From NCBI GenBank assembly GCA_044464175.1, contig JBIQLO010000063.1, forward strand, positions 1 to 18,982: a DNA stretch of 18,982 bases, in the 5' to 3' direction. Under the pieces are notes generated by a model. That model was not told where the DNA came from. It saw only the letters and a program-made list of their open reading frames with translations, and did no database searches. Positions 6,706-14,762 of the stretch are shown piece after piece. The stretch comes from JBIQLO01 sp044464175 (GTDB taxonomy: Bacteria > Planctomycetota > Phycisphaerae > Tepidisphaerales > Tepidisphaeraceae). A program made the translations under genes and the position numbers. The stretch's first letter is position 1, and every line of letters begins with the position of its first letter.

Positions 6706-7366
6706 ATCTGCAAAGGCGTTTACGCTGGTGGAGCTGCTGGTGGTGATCGGGATCATTTCGGTGCTGATCGCAATGTTGCTGCCGGCGTTGAACCGGGCCC
6801 GGGCACAGGCCCAGAGCGTGCAGTGCATGAGCAACCTGCGGCAGCTGGGGCTGGCGTGCCGGATGTACGCCAACGAGAACCAGGACTGGCTGCCGCCGGC
6901 GTTTCTTGCCGCGGTCAGTCCGACGTGGGGGCAGACGATTCCGCCGGAGCTGCTGAAGTACGGGGTGAAGGCGTCGGCAGGACATTACCGCTGTCCCTCG
7001 GACACCGATGTGATCCTGGACAATCTCAAAGCCTCCTCCATCGGGGTGAAGGATGTGCAGGGGGCGTATTCGTACGCGTACAACCGGCTTTGCGGGGGGA
7101 CGTACTTCTCGGCGACGTACAAGCCGGCCAAGCTGAGTTGGCAGAAGGATTCCCACATGCTGGTGCTGTGGGTGGACTACAGGAACGGGACCAACTCGGT
7201 AACGTTTGAGAGCCTGCACGCCTCGGGGATGCCCTGGGGGCGGCATCCGGGCAAGACGGTCAATGCGGTGCTGGCCGACGGGCATGCGCAGGCGCTGACA
7301 TACGGGATGACGGAGAACAAGCCGGACGGCGGCATTCATTATTTCCGCAGTCCGACCTGGCGTTAG
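6695..7366 (+). CDS. Prepilin-like protein with type II secretion pseudopilin leader
   Basis: This 223-aa protein starts with a class III signal: a short basic stretch, then FTLVELLVVIGIISVLIAML, with the conserved Glu at mature +5. The residue before the cleavage site is Ala (KA|FTLVE), not the canonical Gly. The mature part resembles the DUF1559/H-X9-DG family common in PVC bacteria; near the C-terminus H-P-G-K-T-V-N-A-V-L-A-D-G has ten rather than nine residues between His and Asp-Gly. It is membrane-anchored and possibly part of a pseudopilus, but single copies beside glycan operons have no proven role. AAGGAG at 6683-6688 with a 6-base gap fixes the ATG start over GTG 6680. It overlaps the regulator gene by 11 bp. 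Confidence 0.88.
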   Translation: MKRESAKAFTLVELLVVIGIISVLIAMLLPALNRARAQAQSVQCMSNLRQLGLACRMYANENQDWLPPAFLAAVSPTWGQTIPPELLKYGVKASAGHYRCPSDTDVILDNLKASSIGVKDVQGAYSYAYNRLCGGTYFSATYKPAKLSWQKDSHMLVLWVDYRNGTNSVTFESLHASGMPWGRHPGKTVNAVLADGHAQALTYGMTENKPDGGIHYFRSPTWR

Positions 7367-7436
7367 GGGCGAATCGGTGGAGCGCGGTGAGCCGCTCCGA
7401 CGGGATGGGATGAGTCATTTACAAAAGGGCGACAAC

Positions 7437-9005
7437 ATGAAGAGACATCACGGGTTCATTGCGTGCATGGTTCTGCTGGTGGGCGGGCTGCTGGCGTCAC
7501 CGGCGCGGGCGTATCCGCCTGAGAATCAGGTTAAGCCGTTTTACATGGGGGTGTATATGTATGACTACCAGCTGGCGCGGACGGCGCAGGAGGTGAATCA
7601 GGAGTATTTCGCGTTCCTGGAGCATCATCTGAAGATTCTCCAGGCGCACGGGGTGAACGCGGTGTATCTGGGCGGGGTGAGCCGGGACCGGTTTGCGCGG
7701 GAGGTGAAGCTGTTTGCCAAGTATGGGATTTCGGTGATCCCGCAACTGGATTTTGCCTATTACCAGCCGAAATGGGAGGATAAGACGATGGCCTCCAACG
7801 CGAAGAAGGCGGCGGAGTTCATCAACCAGTATGCCGATGAGCCGAACGTGCTGGCGTTCAGCGTGCGGGAGGAGTTGCCGCACGAGGCGACCAACGGGCT
7901 GGCGCGGTATTACGCCGCGATATTGGCCGATGCGCCCAAGGCGCGGTTTCAACTGATCAACAGCAACCTGGGGACGGCGACGGAACTGCCGGTGCCGGAC
8001 CCGGTGATCATGGGGACGGACCGGTATGCGTTCTGGTGGGAGTTTTCGGGCGGGGGATATCTGGCGTCGCCGGGGTTTTCGCTCAACTGGGTGCGCGGCC
8101 AGGCGGATCAGTATTACTGGCAGTCGGCCAGGCGCGGGGCGGATTTTTCGCTGGTGGTGACGCAGGGGGGCGCGTTCGTGCCGGCGGCGGCGAGCAAGTA
8201 TGCGGGAGATGAGCCGCTGAGCAAACCGGAGCAGGAGAAGATGCGCCAGCGGGTGCGGAAGCTGGCGGCCGAGGGACGGATGGGGTGGAAGGCGTTCGAT
8301 ACGCCGCAGGGGAAGAAATACAACGTGTGGAAGTATTACCGGCTGCCGGCCAACTGCATGCGGGCGCTGGCGTGGACGAGCGTGCTGGAGGGGGGCAGGT
8401 CGTTTTATATCTGGTCGTATTCGCCGCCGGGGCCGGAGAAGCTGAAGCTGACGTATGAGAACGCCGTGCTGCAGGAGAAGCTTCCGCGGTGGGGGACGTG
8501 GACGACGCTGGCGGGTCGGCCGGGGGAGGCGAACCCACAGTTTGAGGAATATGCCGAAGCGGCGAAGGAGATCCGGCGGTTTGAGGGGATCATCACGCGC
8601 ATGAACCGCACGGGGCAGACGCTGGTGAAGACGGAGCAGAAGGAGGTGTTCCACAACGCCTTCGGGGTGCCGCAGATCGCGGGTCGGATCGTCGTGCTGC
8701 ACAACGCGGAGGTGGGGACCTGGCCGGGCAACAGCGCGCGGTTTTTCAAGGACACGGATGATGTGCGGATCGACAACGACGGGAATCTGGTAGGGTATGA
8801 GGCGGCGCGGGGGCCGAGGGAGGTGCAGTTCACGCTGAGCGAGGCGCCGAAGGATGCGGCGGTGTATAACCTGGCGGACGGCAAGAAGCTGGAATCGGCC
8901 GGCGGACGGTATACAGTGGCGGTCGGGCCCGGATCGGGCACGCTTTTGTTCATCGGGAACGAGCGGGAGATGAAAACCCTTGGCCAGTGGATGAACCGCC
9001 CATGA
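7437..9005 (+). CDS. Secreted putative glycoside hydrolase, TIM-barrel-like
   Basis: This 522-aa protein has a signal peptide (MKRHHGF, hydrophobic core 8-20, cleavage after SPARA at 21-25), so it is exported. Residues 35-330 alternate strand-like and helix-like segments as in a (beta/alpha)8 glycosidase: GVNAVYLGG 72-80, ISVIPQLDFAYY 98-109, NVLAFSVREE 137-146, RSFYIWSY in the later barrel. E145 or E146 after strand-like LAFSV could be the clan GH-A type acid/base, but I cannot place the nucleophile or name a GH family. Residues 400-500 look like a C-terminal beta-sandwich. ATG 7437 is chosen over an in-frame upstream start because the signal peptide follows it directly; its Shine-Dalgarno (AAAAGGG) is weak. 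The stop overlaps the next start (ATGA). Confidence 0.7.
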   Translation: MKRHHGFIACMVLLVGGLLASPARAYPPENQVKPFYMGVYMYDYQLARTAQEVNQEYFAFLEHHLKILQAHGVNAVYLGGVSRDRFAREVKLFAKYGISVIPQLDFAYYQPKWEDKTMASNAKKAAEFINQYADEPNVLAFSVREELPHEATNGLARYYAAILADAPKARFQLINSNLGTATELPVPDPVIMGTDRYAFWWEFSGGGYLASPGFSLNWVRGQADQYYWQSARRGADFSLVVTQGGAFVPAAASKYAGDEPLSKPEQEKMRQRVRKLAAEGRMGWKAFDTPQGKKYNVWKYYRLPANCMRALAWTSVLEGGRSFYIWSYSPPGPEKLKLTYENAVLQEKLPRWGTWTTLAGRPGEANPQFEEYAEAAKEIRRFEGIITRMNRTGQTLVKTEQKEVFHNAFGVPQIAGRIVVLHNAEVGTWPGNSARFFKDTDDVRIDNDGNLVGYEAARGPREVQFTLSEAPKDAAVYNLADGKKLESAGGRYTVAVGPGSGTLLFIGNEREMKTLGQWMNRP

Positions 9006-10792
9006 TTCAGAACACCTTTCTCGAGCGTCAGCAGCAACTTTGTCTCTGGTTTGTCCAGCGACACCTTTCCCAGGTCGATGCGGAGGCGGGGCTGCTGCCC
9101 AGCGCGGATGAGTATTATTCGACGGGGTATGAGCTGCGGGCCAGCGCGCACCTGGCGCTGGCGCTGGCGGAGACGGGGCAGCCCCAGAGGGCACGGGAGC
9201 TGGTGGAGCGCGTGCTGGGGTGGCAGGACCGGAAGCGGTCGAGCCTGACGTACGGCAATTACTTCTGGCGGACGATCTGGAAGGCGGATCCGGGGTATGT
9301 GCGCGACCCGAACGCGGCGTCGTTCATCGTGCCGCCGCTGGCGCTGCTGCTGCGGCGGGAGGATATGCCGGGCGAACTGCGCGGGCGGCTGAAGGAGTCG
9401 CTGGCGCTGGCGGGGGAGGCGCTGCTGGCGCACCGGGCGACGTGGGGGTACACGAACATCGCGCTGCTCAACATGGCGGGGAAGCTGCTGATCGGGTCGG
9501 TGCTGAATGATGACCGGCAGCGACGGCTGGCGTATTGGGACTGGGAGGAGTGGCGCAATCACACGGCGCGGATGGGGGTGATCAACGAAACCTTCAGCAA
9601 CTGTTATACGTGGGTGCAGCTGGAGGCATTGGCGCTGATGCTGACTTGCCCGGAGGCCGACCCGGCGTTTTGCGGGGAGGTGCGGATGGCGCTGCGGCAT
9701 CTGTTGACGGCGTGCGCGCAGGATTATCATCCGGGGATCGGTCGCGTGACGGGGACGCAGTCGCGGGCGTACCTGCACGATCGGCGGGACCGGCGCGGCA
9801 GCCCGATGGACACGGTGTGGTATCTGCTTTGGGGGCAGGAGCAGATCGATCCCTCGATCTCCCTGCATTTGTGGATGGGGGCGCATGTGGGGCCGGAGGA
9901 TATTCTGCCGGCGGGGCGGGAGCCGGGTTTGCCGCGCACGACGCGGGCGATTGCGCCGGGGTATGAGCGGGTGAACCATCTGGAGCCGCATTTCACCCTC
10001 GGCAGCACGCAATGCGTCAATGACCTGGTCGGCGTGACGACGCCGATCGCCGTGGGATATGAAGGACGGTCGAACCATTGCCTGATCAGCTTCACCCCCA
10101 CATCGCGGCCGGACGGGTATTTCGCCGCTCAAGAGCGAGCGGATGTGCTGGGGGCCTTCACCTGGTTGAGCCATCCGCACGACGCCCGGGAGGAGGAGGC
10201 GCTGCAGATCGGGGAGTTTTCGGGATTGAAGACCGGGCGGCCGACGTCGGTGCAACTGAGCCGCAATTTCCGGCCCGGCGGGTTTCTGGAGCTGGGCCCG
10301 GCGGCGTTGGTGCGGGTGGGGGATGAGCAGGGGCGGCCGGTGACGCCGGGGGCGATCGCGGGGACTGCGGTGGCGCTGCAGTATGACCATATTCGGCTCT
10401 TCTGGCGGTTTGTGGGTCCCGAAGGGGTCCGGCCGGCGCTGACGCTGGAGACGGATGCCACGGGAGAGCTGCGGCTGAATGTGACGCTACCGCCGGGCAG
10501 GCAGGCGGTGGAGGCGGGGATTGACCAGACGATTCTGGGGACGTGGGTGGCGATCGAGCCGATTTCAGGGGAGGGGGATTGGGACGAATTCATTGCCCGC
10601 ATGGGACGGCGGGATTGTGCGCTGGAGCCGGTGGAGGGGCAGTGGCGGCTGGCGCTGGCGGAGGTGGCGGGGCATCCCGCGCTGCGGCTGGCGGTGGAAT
10701 CAAACCGGCGGCAGTTCTATGGAACGGATACCGACCCGGTCAGCCCGAATCGTTGGGGGTTGAGCTTGGAGCAGGGGCCTGAGATGGATTGA
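9002..10792 (+). CDS. Putative alpha/alpha-toroid glycan lyase or hydrolase
   Basis: This 596-aa protein is coupled to the preceding putative glycosidase by an ATGA overlap at 9002-9005; GTG 8987 is an alternative start. The first ~300 residues are helix-rich with repeated aromatic and polar motifs (YSTGYELRASAHLALALAETG, NYFWRTIW, TWGYTNIALLNMAG, NETFSNCYTWVQLEALAL, YHPGIGRVTGTQSRAYLHDRRDR), as in (alpha/alpha)n-toroid polysaccharide lyases or GH family members. The C-terminal ~260 residues are strand-rich, like the beta-sandwich of heparinase or alginate-lyase families. Y, H, N and R residues in these motifs could form a lyase site, but I cannot assign a PL or GH family. No signal peptide is evident, so it may act in the cytoplasm on imported oligosaccharide. 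Confidence 0.6.
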   Translation: MIQNTFLERQQQLCLWFVQRHLSQVDAEAGLLPSADEYYSTGYELRASAHLALALAETGQPQRARELVERVLGWQDRKRSSLTYGNYFWRTIWKADPGYVRDPNAASFIVPPLALLLRREDMPGELRGRLKESLALAGEALLAHRATWGYTNIALLNMAGKLLIGSVLNDDRQRRLAYWDWEEWRNHTARMGVINETFSNCYTWVQLEALALMLTCPEADPAFCGEVRMALRHLLTACAQDYHPGIGRVTGTQSRAYLHDRRDRRGSPMDTVWYLLWGQEQIDPSISLHLWMGAHVGPEDILPAGREPGLPRTTRAIAPGYERVNHLEPHFTLGSTQCVNDLVGVTTPIAVGYEGRSNHCLISFTPTSRPDGYFAAQERADVLGAFTWLSHPHDAREEEALQIGEFSGLKTGRPTSVQLSRNFRPGGFLELGPAALVRVGDEQGRPVTPGAIAGTAVALQYDHIRLFWRFVGPEGVRPALTLETDATGELRLNVTLPPGRQAVEAGIDQTILGTWVAIEPISGEGDWDEFIARMGRRDCALEPVEGQWRLALAEVAGHPALRLAVESNRRQFYGTDTDPVSPNRWGLSLEQGPEMD

Positions 10793-10822
10793 GGGGGAAG
10801 ATCCGCAGGGCGGACTTTGCAG

Positions 10823-10844
10823 GCGGGTGCCGCGACAAACCCGC
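10823..10844. terminator. Weak hairpin between convergent genes
   Basis: GCGGGT (10823-10828) pairs with ACCCGC (10839-10844) around a 10-nt loop, between the stops of the plus-strand lyase-like gene and the minus-strand beta-propeller gene. There is no T-run on either side, so a terminator role is only suggested by position. Confidence 0.25.
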
Positions 10845-10851
10845 GGCGGCA

Positions 10852-12474
10852 TCAGGCTCCCTCTGCCGGGCCCGTCATTCGGAGGTCGGTTCCGCCAAAG
10901 GGGCCGAAGCCGCCTGCTTGCAGGATGGGGCGAGCCTGGGAGAGATGGGCGGCCAGGTCGGGCGGGAAGGGGGCGACATCGCGCTGGGCGAGAAGGCGCT
11001 CATCCTGCAGGATGCGCATCTGCTTCCCGTCAGCGACGAGTCGGATTTCGGTGGGATGGGGCTTCCATTGCACGGGGGCGGAGAGCACATAGGGGTGCCG
11101 CATTTTCAGGATGCGGCCATATTCAGCGCGTTGGCGGGGCGTCAGGAAGGGGCTTGGCGTGTCGGCGGACCAATTCCATTTGGCGCTGGTGCCGATCATG
11201 AGGCTGTCGGCCAGGGGGACCATGGAGGTGATTCGCTGGCCCCAGCCGTTGTGGACCCACTCGGCGCCGGTGCCCGCGTTGAGGGCGCGAATGGCCCGTT
11301 CATAGGGATGATCGAAGTCGGCCTCCGGCGTGGGATGGGAGAAAAGGCGGTCAATCCATTCCCACTGGCCGGTCTGTTCATCCATGCGCCACAGCTCCGC
11401 CCAGGGCCAGACGCCGACGTAGAGATAGCCGCCGTAGAGGATCGTGGTCTGGGCCTCGCGCACGGCGGCGGAGACATCCTGGAGGCGGGGGGGTGCATCG
11501 GGCATTTCCACGATCTGGTCGCCGGTATATTCCAGGAGGTGGCCGGAGGGATAGTGGGCCAGCAGCAGCCGGTCTTTGAAATTCAGGGCGGAATAAATTT
11601 GATAACTTTTCCCATTGGACCGGCGCAACACCTGCCATTGGCCGCCGGCAAAGCGGTAGGTGCCGCCGATGTTGGTGCAGATCAGCAGGTGGTCTTGCCA
11701 TTGGCCAATGGCGAGGGGGAATTCCCGGTCGTGGGAAAGGGAGAGGGGGATGGATTGCTCCAGGTCGAGGGGGCGGGCTGACTGGGGCTCATAGGGGCAG
11801 GCGTGGAGGTCGATCCGTCCGGGGCGGCAGTGGACGAAGAAGAGGTGGCCGTGGGCGTAATGGAAATGATGATAGAAGCCCTTGGACGGGGGTGGGAGGA
11901 TGAGTTGGCCGTCGAATTCGACGCGGCTGTCGACCCAGGTGAGGAGGCCGGGGCCGATGCACATCATGCCATCGCCAATGCGCATCCGCCGGCCGTCGAG
12001 GCGCGGGGAGGGATGCCACCGCTTCTTGGCCGGGTCCCAGACCTGCAACTGTTTTTCGTCTCCCTGGCGGGCCAGTTCGACATTCATGACGAACCAGCCG
12101 CTGGGTTGGCCGGTGCCGACCAGCGCTTTGGCATGGAGTTGGCCGTGCAGGTCGAAGAGGTAGGCGCCGGCGTCGGTGGTGGGGCGCGGGAGGGGGGTGA
12201 AGGTGGGGCGGTTGCCCTGTAGGTCGCGGAGGTAAAACTGGAGGGTGAAGCGGTCGTTGGCGAAGCAGGTATTGTAGACGTTGGCGAAGCCCGCACCGGC
12301 GACGATTTGGTCGTCGGCATTCCGCGCTTCAAACAGGCTGCCCCATGGCTGGCCGCGATCCTGACCGAACGTCAGATTCAGGCGAATATCCATATTCATT
12401 GTCCCCAAGGCCGCGATCAAAAAATAAAAGACCGTCCTTGTGAGGCGGCTGCGTCGCGTGACCCCGGGCCGCAT
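10852..12474 (-). CDS. Beta-propeller-like protein of unknown function
   Basis: I do not recognise the family. The protein (540 aa from ATG 12474) is strand-rich with repeated blade-like segments ending in aromatic-Gly patterns: HFHYAHGHLFFVH, QWQDHLLICTNIGGTYRF, NFKDRLLLAHYPSGHLLEY, YGGYLYVGVWPWAELWRM, PLADSLMIGTSAKWNW. This suggests a beta-propeller or related repeat fold that binds rather than cleaves. The first 25 residues include a basic stretch then VFYFLIAALG, a short possible signal or anchor; alternatively translation begins at ATG 12399 (GGGGA just upstream) or 12393, giving a cytoplasmic protein. It is convergent with the glycan operon and divergent from the ATP-grasp gene at 12625, so it need not belong to either group. 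Confidence 0.7.
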   Translation of the reverse strand: MRPGVTRRSRLTRTVFYFLIAALGTMNMDIRLNLTFGQDRGQPWGSLFEARNADDQIVAGAGFANVYNTCFANDRFTLQFYLRDLQGNRPTFTPLPRPTTDAGAYLFDLHGQLHAKALVGTGQPSGWFVMNVELARQGDEKQLQVWDPAKKRWHPSPRLDGRRMRIGDGMMCIGPGLLTWVDSRVEFDGQLILPPPSKGFYHHFHYAHGHLFFVHCRPGRIDLHACPYEPQSARPLDLEQSIPLSLSHDREFPLAIGQWQDHLLICTNIGGTYRFAGGQWQVLRRSNGKSYQIYSALNFKDRLLLAHYPSGHLLEYTGDQIVEMPDAPPRLQDVSAAVREAQTTILYGGYLYVGVWPWAELWRMDEQTGQWEWIDRLFSHPTPEADFDHPYERAIRALNAGTGAEWVHNGWGQRITSMVPLADSLMIGTSAKWNWSADTPSPFLTPRQRAEYGRILKMRHPYVLSAPVQWKPHPTEIRLVADGKQMRILQDERLLAQRDVAPFPPDLAAHLSQARPILQAGGFGPFGGTDLRMTGPAEGA

Positions 12475-12624
12475 CCCGTGGGGAGCTTACACGGACGAAA
12501 GGCGAAAATCGACGGAGAAGGGTGAAAAACGCTGGGCGGTCGGGAGTGGGATGGGGGGAGGGAGAGCCTGGGGCGTGCAAAGATTGGGTGCTCATCCGGC
12601 CGATCTAGGGGGTGGGGAAGGATC

Positions 12625-13851
12625 GTGCCGGGACCCGCGGACGTGGAAATGGCTGGACATTCATCGATCCGGGGCGCCGTTGTGGTTGCAGGCCATCCCA
12701 ATGGCCTGGCCGTCGTGCGCGCGTTGGGGGAGCAGGGGATTCCGGTGGCGGTGGTCACCTCTTCGGCCGGGAACATCGCCCAGTACTCGCGGTATTGCAT
12801 CGAACAACACGCGTGCCATGCCCTGTTCAAGAGCGGCGAATCCCTGGTCGAGCTGCTTGAGGCGAAAAAACGGCATTGGGGCGGCTGGGCGTTGTTTCCC
12901 ACCAACGACCACGCCATCGAGGCGATCGCCCGGCACCATGATCGGCTGGCGGGGCATTATCGGCTGACGACGATGCCGTGGGAAATATCGGGCCAACTGC
13001 TGGAGAAGGACGCCCTGGCGAAGCTGGCGGCCGACGCAGGCGTGGATCAGCCGGTGGATTATGGTCCGGCCACGTTCGAGCTGGCGGATCGGGGCGACAT
13101 TCGGTTTCCGGTGGTCATCAAGCCGGTCAAGACGCATCTGTTCCGCCTTGCCTTTGGGTGCAAGCTGTTTACGGTGGAGGATGCGGCGACGCTGCGCCAG
13201 CGGCTGGCGCAGGTGGTTGAATCCGGGCTGGCAGCGCGCGTGATGGAACTGGTGCCCGGGGCGGATGACACGCTCTACAACTACATGGTGTATATGGACG
13301 CGCATGGCGAGCCGACGGCGGGGATCGCGCTGCACAAACTGCGCAAGTCGCCGCCGTTCAGCGGGGTGGCGCGCGTGGTCGAGACCGGGGGCTTTGAATC
13401 GCTTCGGGAGCCGACAGTGGAGATGCTGCGGCGGATCGGCTATCGCGGGATGGCCTCGGCGGAGTACAAGCTGGACCGACGGACGGGGCGGCTGAAATTC
13501 ATGGAGATCAACGCCCGGCATCCGCTCTGCGGAGGCCTGGCGAGGCGGGGGGGAATTGACCTGGCGCACCTGGCATGGCGGGACGTGGCGCTGGGAGAGC
13601 GGCCAACAGCACAGCGGAACGGATGGGAAGGGGTGTGGATTCACCTGAAGGGCGAGGTGGAGTGCCTGCTGCGTCACCGTCATCGGGAGGATTGGTCGCT
13701 GGGGGAGTACCTTGGGCCCTACCAGCGTCCGAAGGTGTTTGCGGTGTGGGATCGACGCGATCCCCGGCCGTTCTATATGCAGTGGCGGCGGGGGGCTGCG
13801 CAGTTTGCGGGGGGATTGTTTCATCGGGGCGGCGAGGAGGAGGCACAATGA
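12625..13851 (+). CDS. ATP-grasp ligase A1 (carboxylate-amine ligase-like)
   Basis: This 408-aa protein has a Rossmann-like pre-ATP-grasp domain (AVVVAGHPNGLAVVRALG, 18-35; ALFPTNDHAIEAIA, 89-102) followed by an ATP-grasp domain. K166 in FPVVIKPVK is a nucleotide-binding lysine; E280, E294 and N296 (MASAEYKLD and KFMEINARH) are the metal-binding set. ATP-grasp ligases join a carboxylate to an amine via an acyl phosphate; the substrates are unknown. GTG 12625 has GGGGAAGG just upstream; ATG 12649 is the alternative. The stop overlaps the methyltransferase start (ATGA, 13848-13851). It is a paralogue of A2 on the other strand: 29 of 59 residues match in the ungapped C-terminal block starting NGW. 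Such enzymes also occur in surface-polysaccharide loci, a possible role here. Confidence 0.85.
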   Translation: MPGPADVEMAGHSSIRGAVVVAGHPNGLAVVRALGEQGIPVAVVTSSAGNIAQYSRYCIEQHACHALFKSGESLVELLEAKKRHWGGWALFPTNDHAIEAIARHHDRLAGHYRLTTMPWEISGQLLEKDALAKLAADAGVDQPVDYGPATFELADRGDIRFPVVIKPVKTHLFRLAFGCKLFTVEDAATLRQRLAQVVESGLAARVMELVPGADDTLYNYMVYMDAHGEPTAGIALHKLRKSPPFSGVARVVETGGFESLREPTVEMLRRIGYRGMASAEYKLDRRTGRLKFMEINARHPLCGGLARRGGIDLAHLAWRDVALGERPTAQRNGWEGVWIHLKGEVECLLRHRHREDWSLGEYLGPYQRPKVFAVWDRRDPRPFYMQWRRGAAQFAGGLFHRGGEEEAQ

Positions 13852-14762
13852 GTTACCGTTCCGCCGCGGTGCTGGAAAAGGAGGCTGTTGCGGCATCCCC
13901 GACGGGCCCGGCGCGGGGGGAGCAATACTGGAGCGATGTCTCACGAAAATTCAGCCGCCATTATCTTGATGAGTTCATGGGCAGGTTGAAGCGCAGGGCG
14001 TACCTGGACCTGGTGCGGCGATGGGGGGGCGTTCCGGCGGGGGAACGGTTGCTCAAGACGGATTTGTTTGAGGAGGCGACGGGGCCGGACCTGTTTCTGG
14101 ATGCACTGGCGGAACGCGCGGGTCTGGCGATCGGCATGGATCTGTCGGTGGACCTGGCAGCACGGGCCCGGCGGCGGGTGCCGGACGGGCGATGCATCAC
14201 CGCCAACAGCCTGGCGCTGCCTTTTGCCGATGCAAGCCTGGACTTGATCATTTCCCCTTCGACGCTGGATCATTTTGATGATCCGGCCGATCTGGGGCGG
14301 TCCTTGCGGGAACTGCGCCGGGCGCTGCGTCCGGGGGGGCGGTTGATCATCACGCTGGACAACCGGCAAAACATCACGGACTGGTTGTTGCGGGTGGTGA
14401 AGCGGCTGGGGTTGATTCCTTATTTTCTGGGCCGGTCGTACACGGCGGGGGAGCTGCGCCGGGAGCTTGAGGAGGCGGGGTTTGAGGTCCGGGACACCAC
14501 CGCGATCCTGCACAACCCCCGTCTGCTGGCGCTTGGGGCGGTGACGGCGGCGCGGAAGCTGCGCTTGAGGCCTTTTGGCTGGCTGGTGCGGACGTGGCTG
14601 ATCGGGATGCAGTGGTTTGGGCGGACGCCGCTGCGCTACCGGACGGGGAGTTTTGTGGCCGCCCTGGCAGTTCGAGGCGACGATGGGGCGGGGTCGGGGG
14701 GATCGGCGGTGGGGCATCCGGAGAACGCGGAACCGCGCGTGAGGGTCATGGTTCCACAGTGA
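13848..14762 (+). CDS. SAM-dependent methyltransferase with atypical motif I
   Basis: This 304-aa protein fits a class I methyltransferase of the UbiE/Methyltransf_11 kind: IGMDLS (D98) after strand 2, CITANSLALPFADASLDLIISPSTLDHFDDP (116-146, split here only by reading) carrying the strand 3 and 4 motifs, and LRPGGRLIITLDN (160-172). Where motif I (D-x-G-x-G) is expected there is RLLKTDLFEEATG (67-79), which lacks the glycine loop. A C-terminal segment (about 225-270) is hydrophobic and basic and may contact a membrane or lipid substrate. GAGGAGGAGG directly upstream fixes ATG 13848 over a long in-frame upstream extension. It is coupled to ligase A1 by ATGA. Its last 17 bp overlap the convergent A2 gene. 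It probably methylates the product or substrate of the ligases, but that is inference from position. Confidence 0.85.
   Translation: MSYRSAAVLEKEAVAASPTGPARGEQYWSDVSRKFSRHYLDEFMGRLKRRAYLDLVRRWGGVPAGERLLKTDLFEEATGPDLFLDALAERAGLAIGMDLSVDLAARARRRVPDGRCITANSLALPFADASLDLIISPSTLDHFDDPADLGRSLRELRRALRPGGRLIITLDNRQNITDWLLRVVKRLGLIPYFLGRSYTAGELRRELEEAGFEVRDTTAILHNPRLLALGAVTAARKLRLRPFGWLVRTWLIGMQWFGRTPLRYRTGSFVAALAVRGDDGAGSGGSAVGHPENAEPRVRVMVPQ

Noticed and set aside
6203..7339. 378-codon minus-strand open frame
   Set aside because: Antisense to the GntR-LacI regulator and prepilin gene, both of which have clear families and ribosome binding sites.
7497..9194. 565-codon minus-strand open frame
   Set aside because: Antisense to the signal-peptide-bearing glycosidase-like gene; Pro/Arg-rich and without motifs.
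8405..10390. 661-codon minus-strand open frame
   Set aside because: It lies antisense to the putative glycosidase and toroid-enzyme genes. Its composition (Arg/Pro/His-rich, no domain) is what GC-rich third positions produce on the opposite strand.
10789..11781. 330-codon plus-strand open frame
   Set aside because: Antisense shadow of the beta-propeller-like gene; Gly/Ala-rich without recognisable domain.
13575..13847. N-terminal extension of the methyltransferase frame
   Set aside because: It would overlap the A1 gene out of frame, is Gly/Ala/Arg-rich, and a strong GGAGG site precedes ATG 13848.
12661..13944. 427-codon minus-strand open frame
   Set aside because: Antisense to ATP-grasp A1; Pro/Arg/His-rich shadow.
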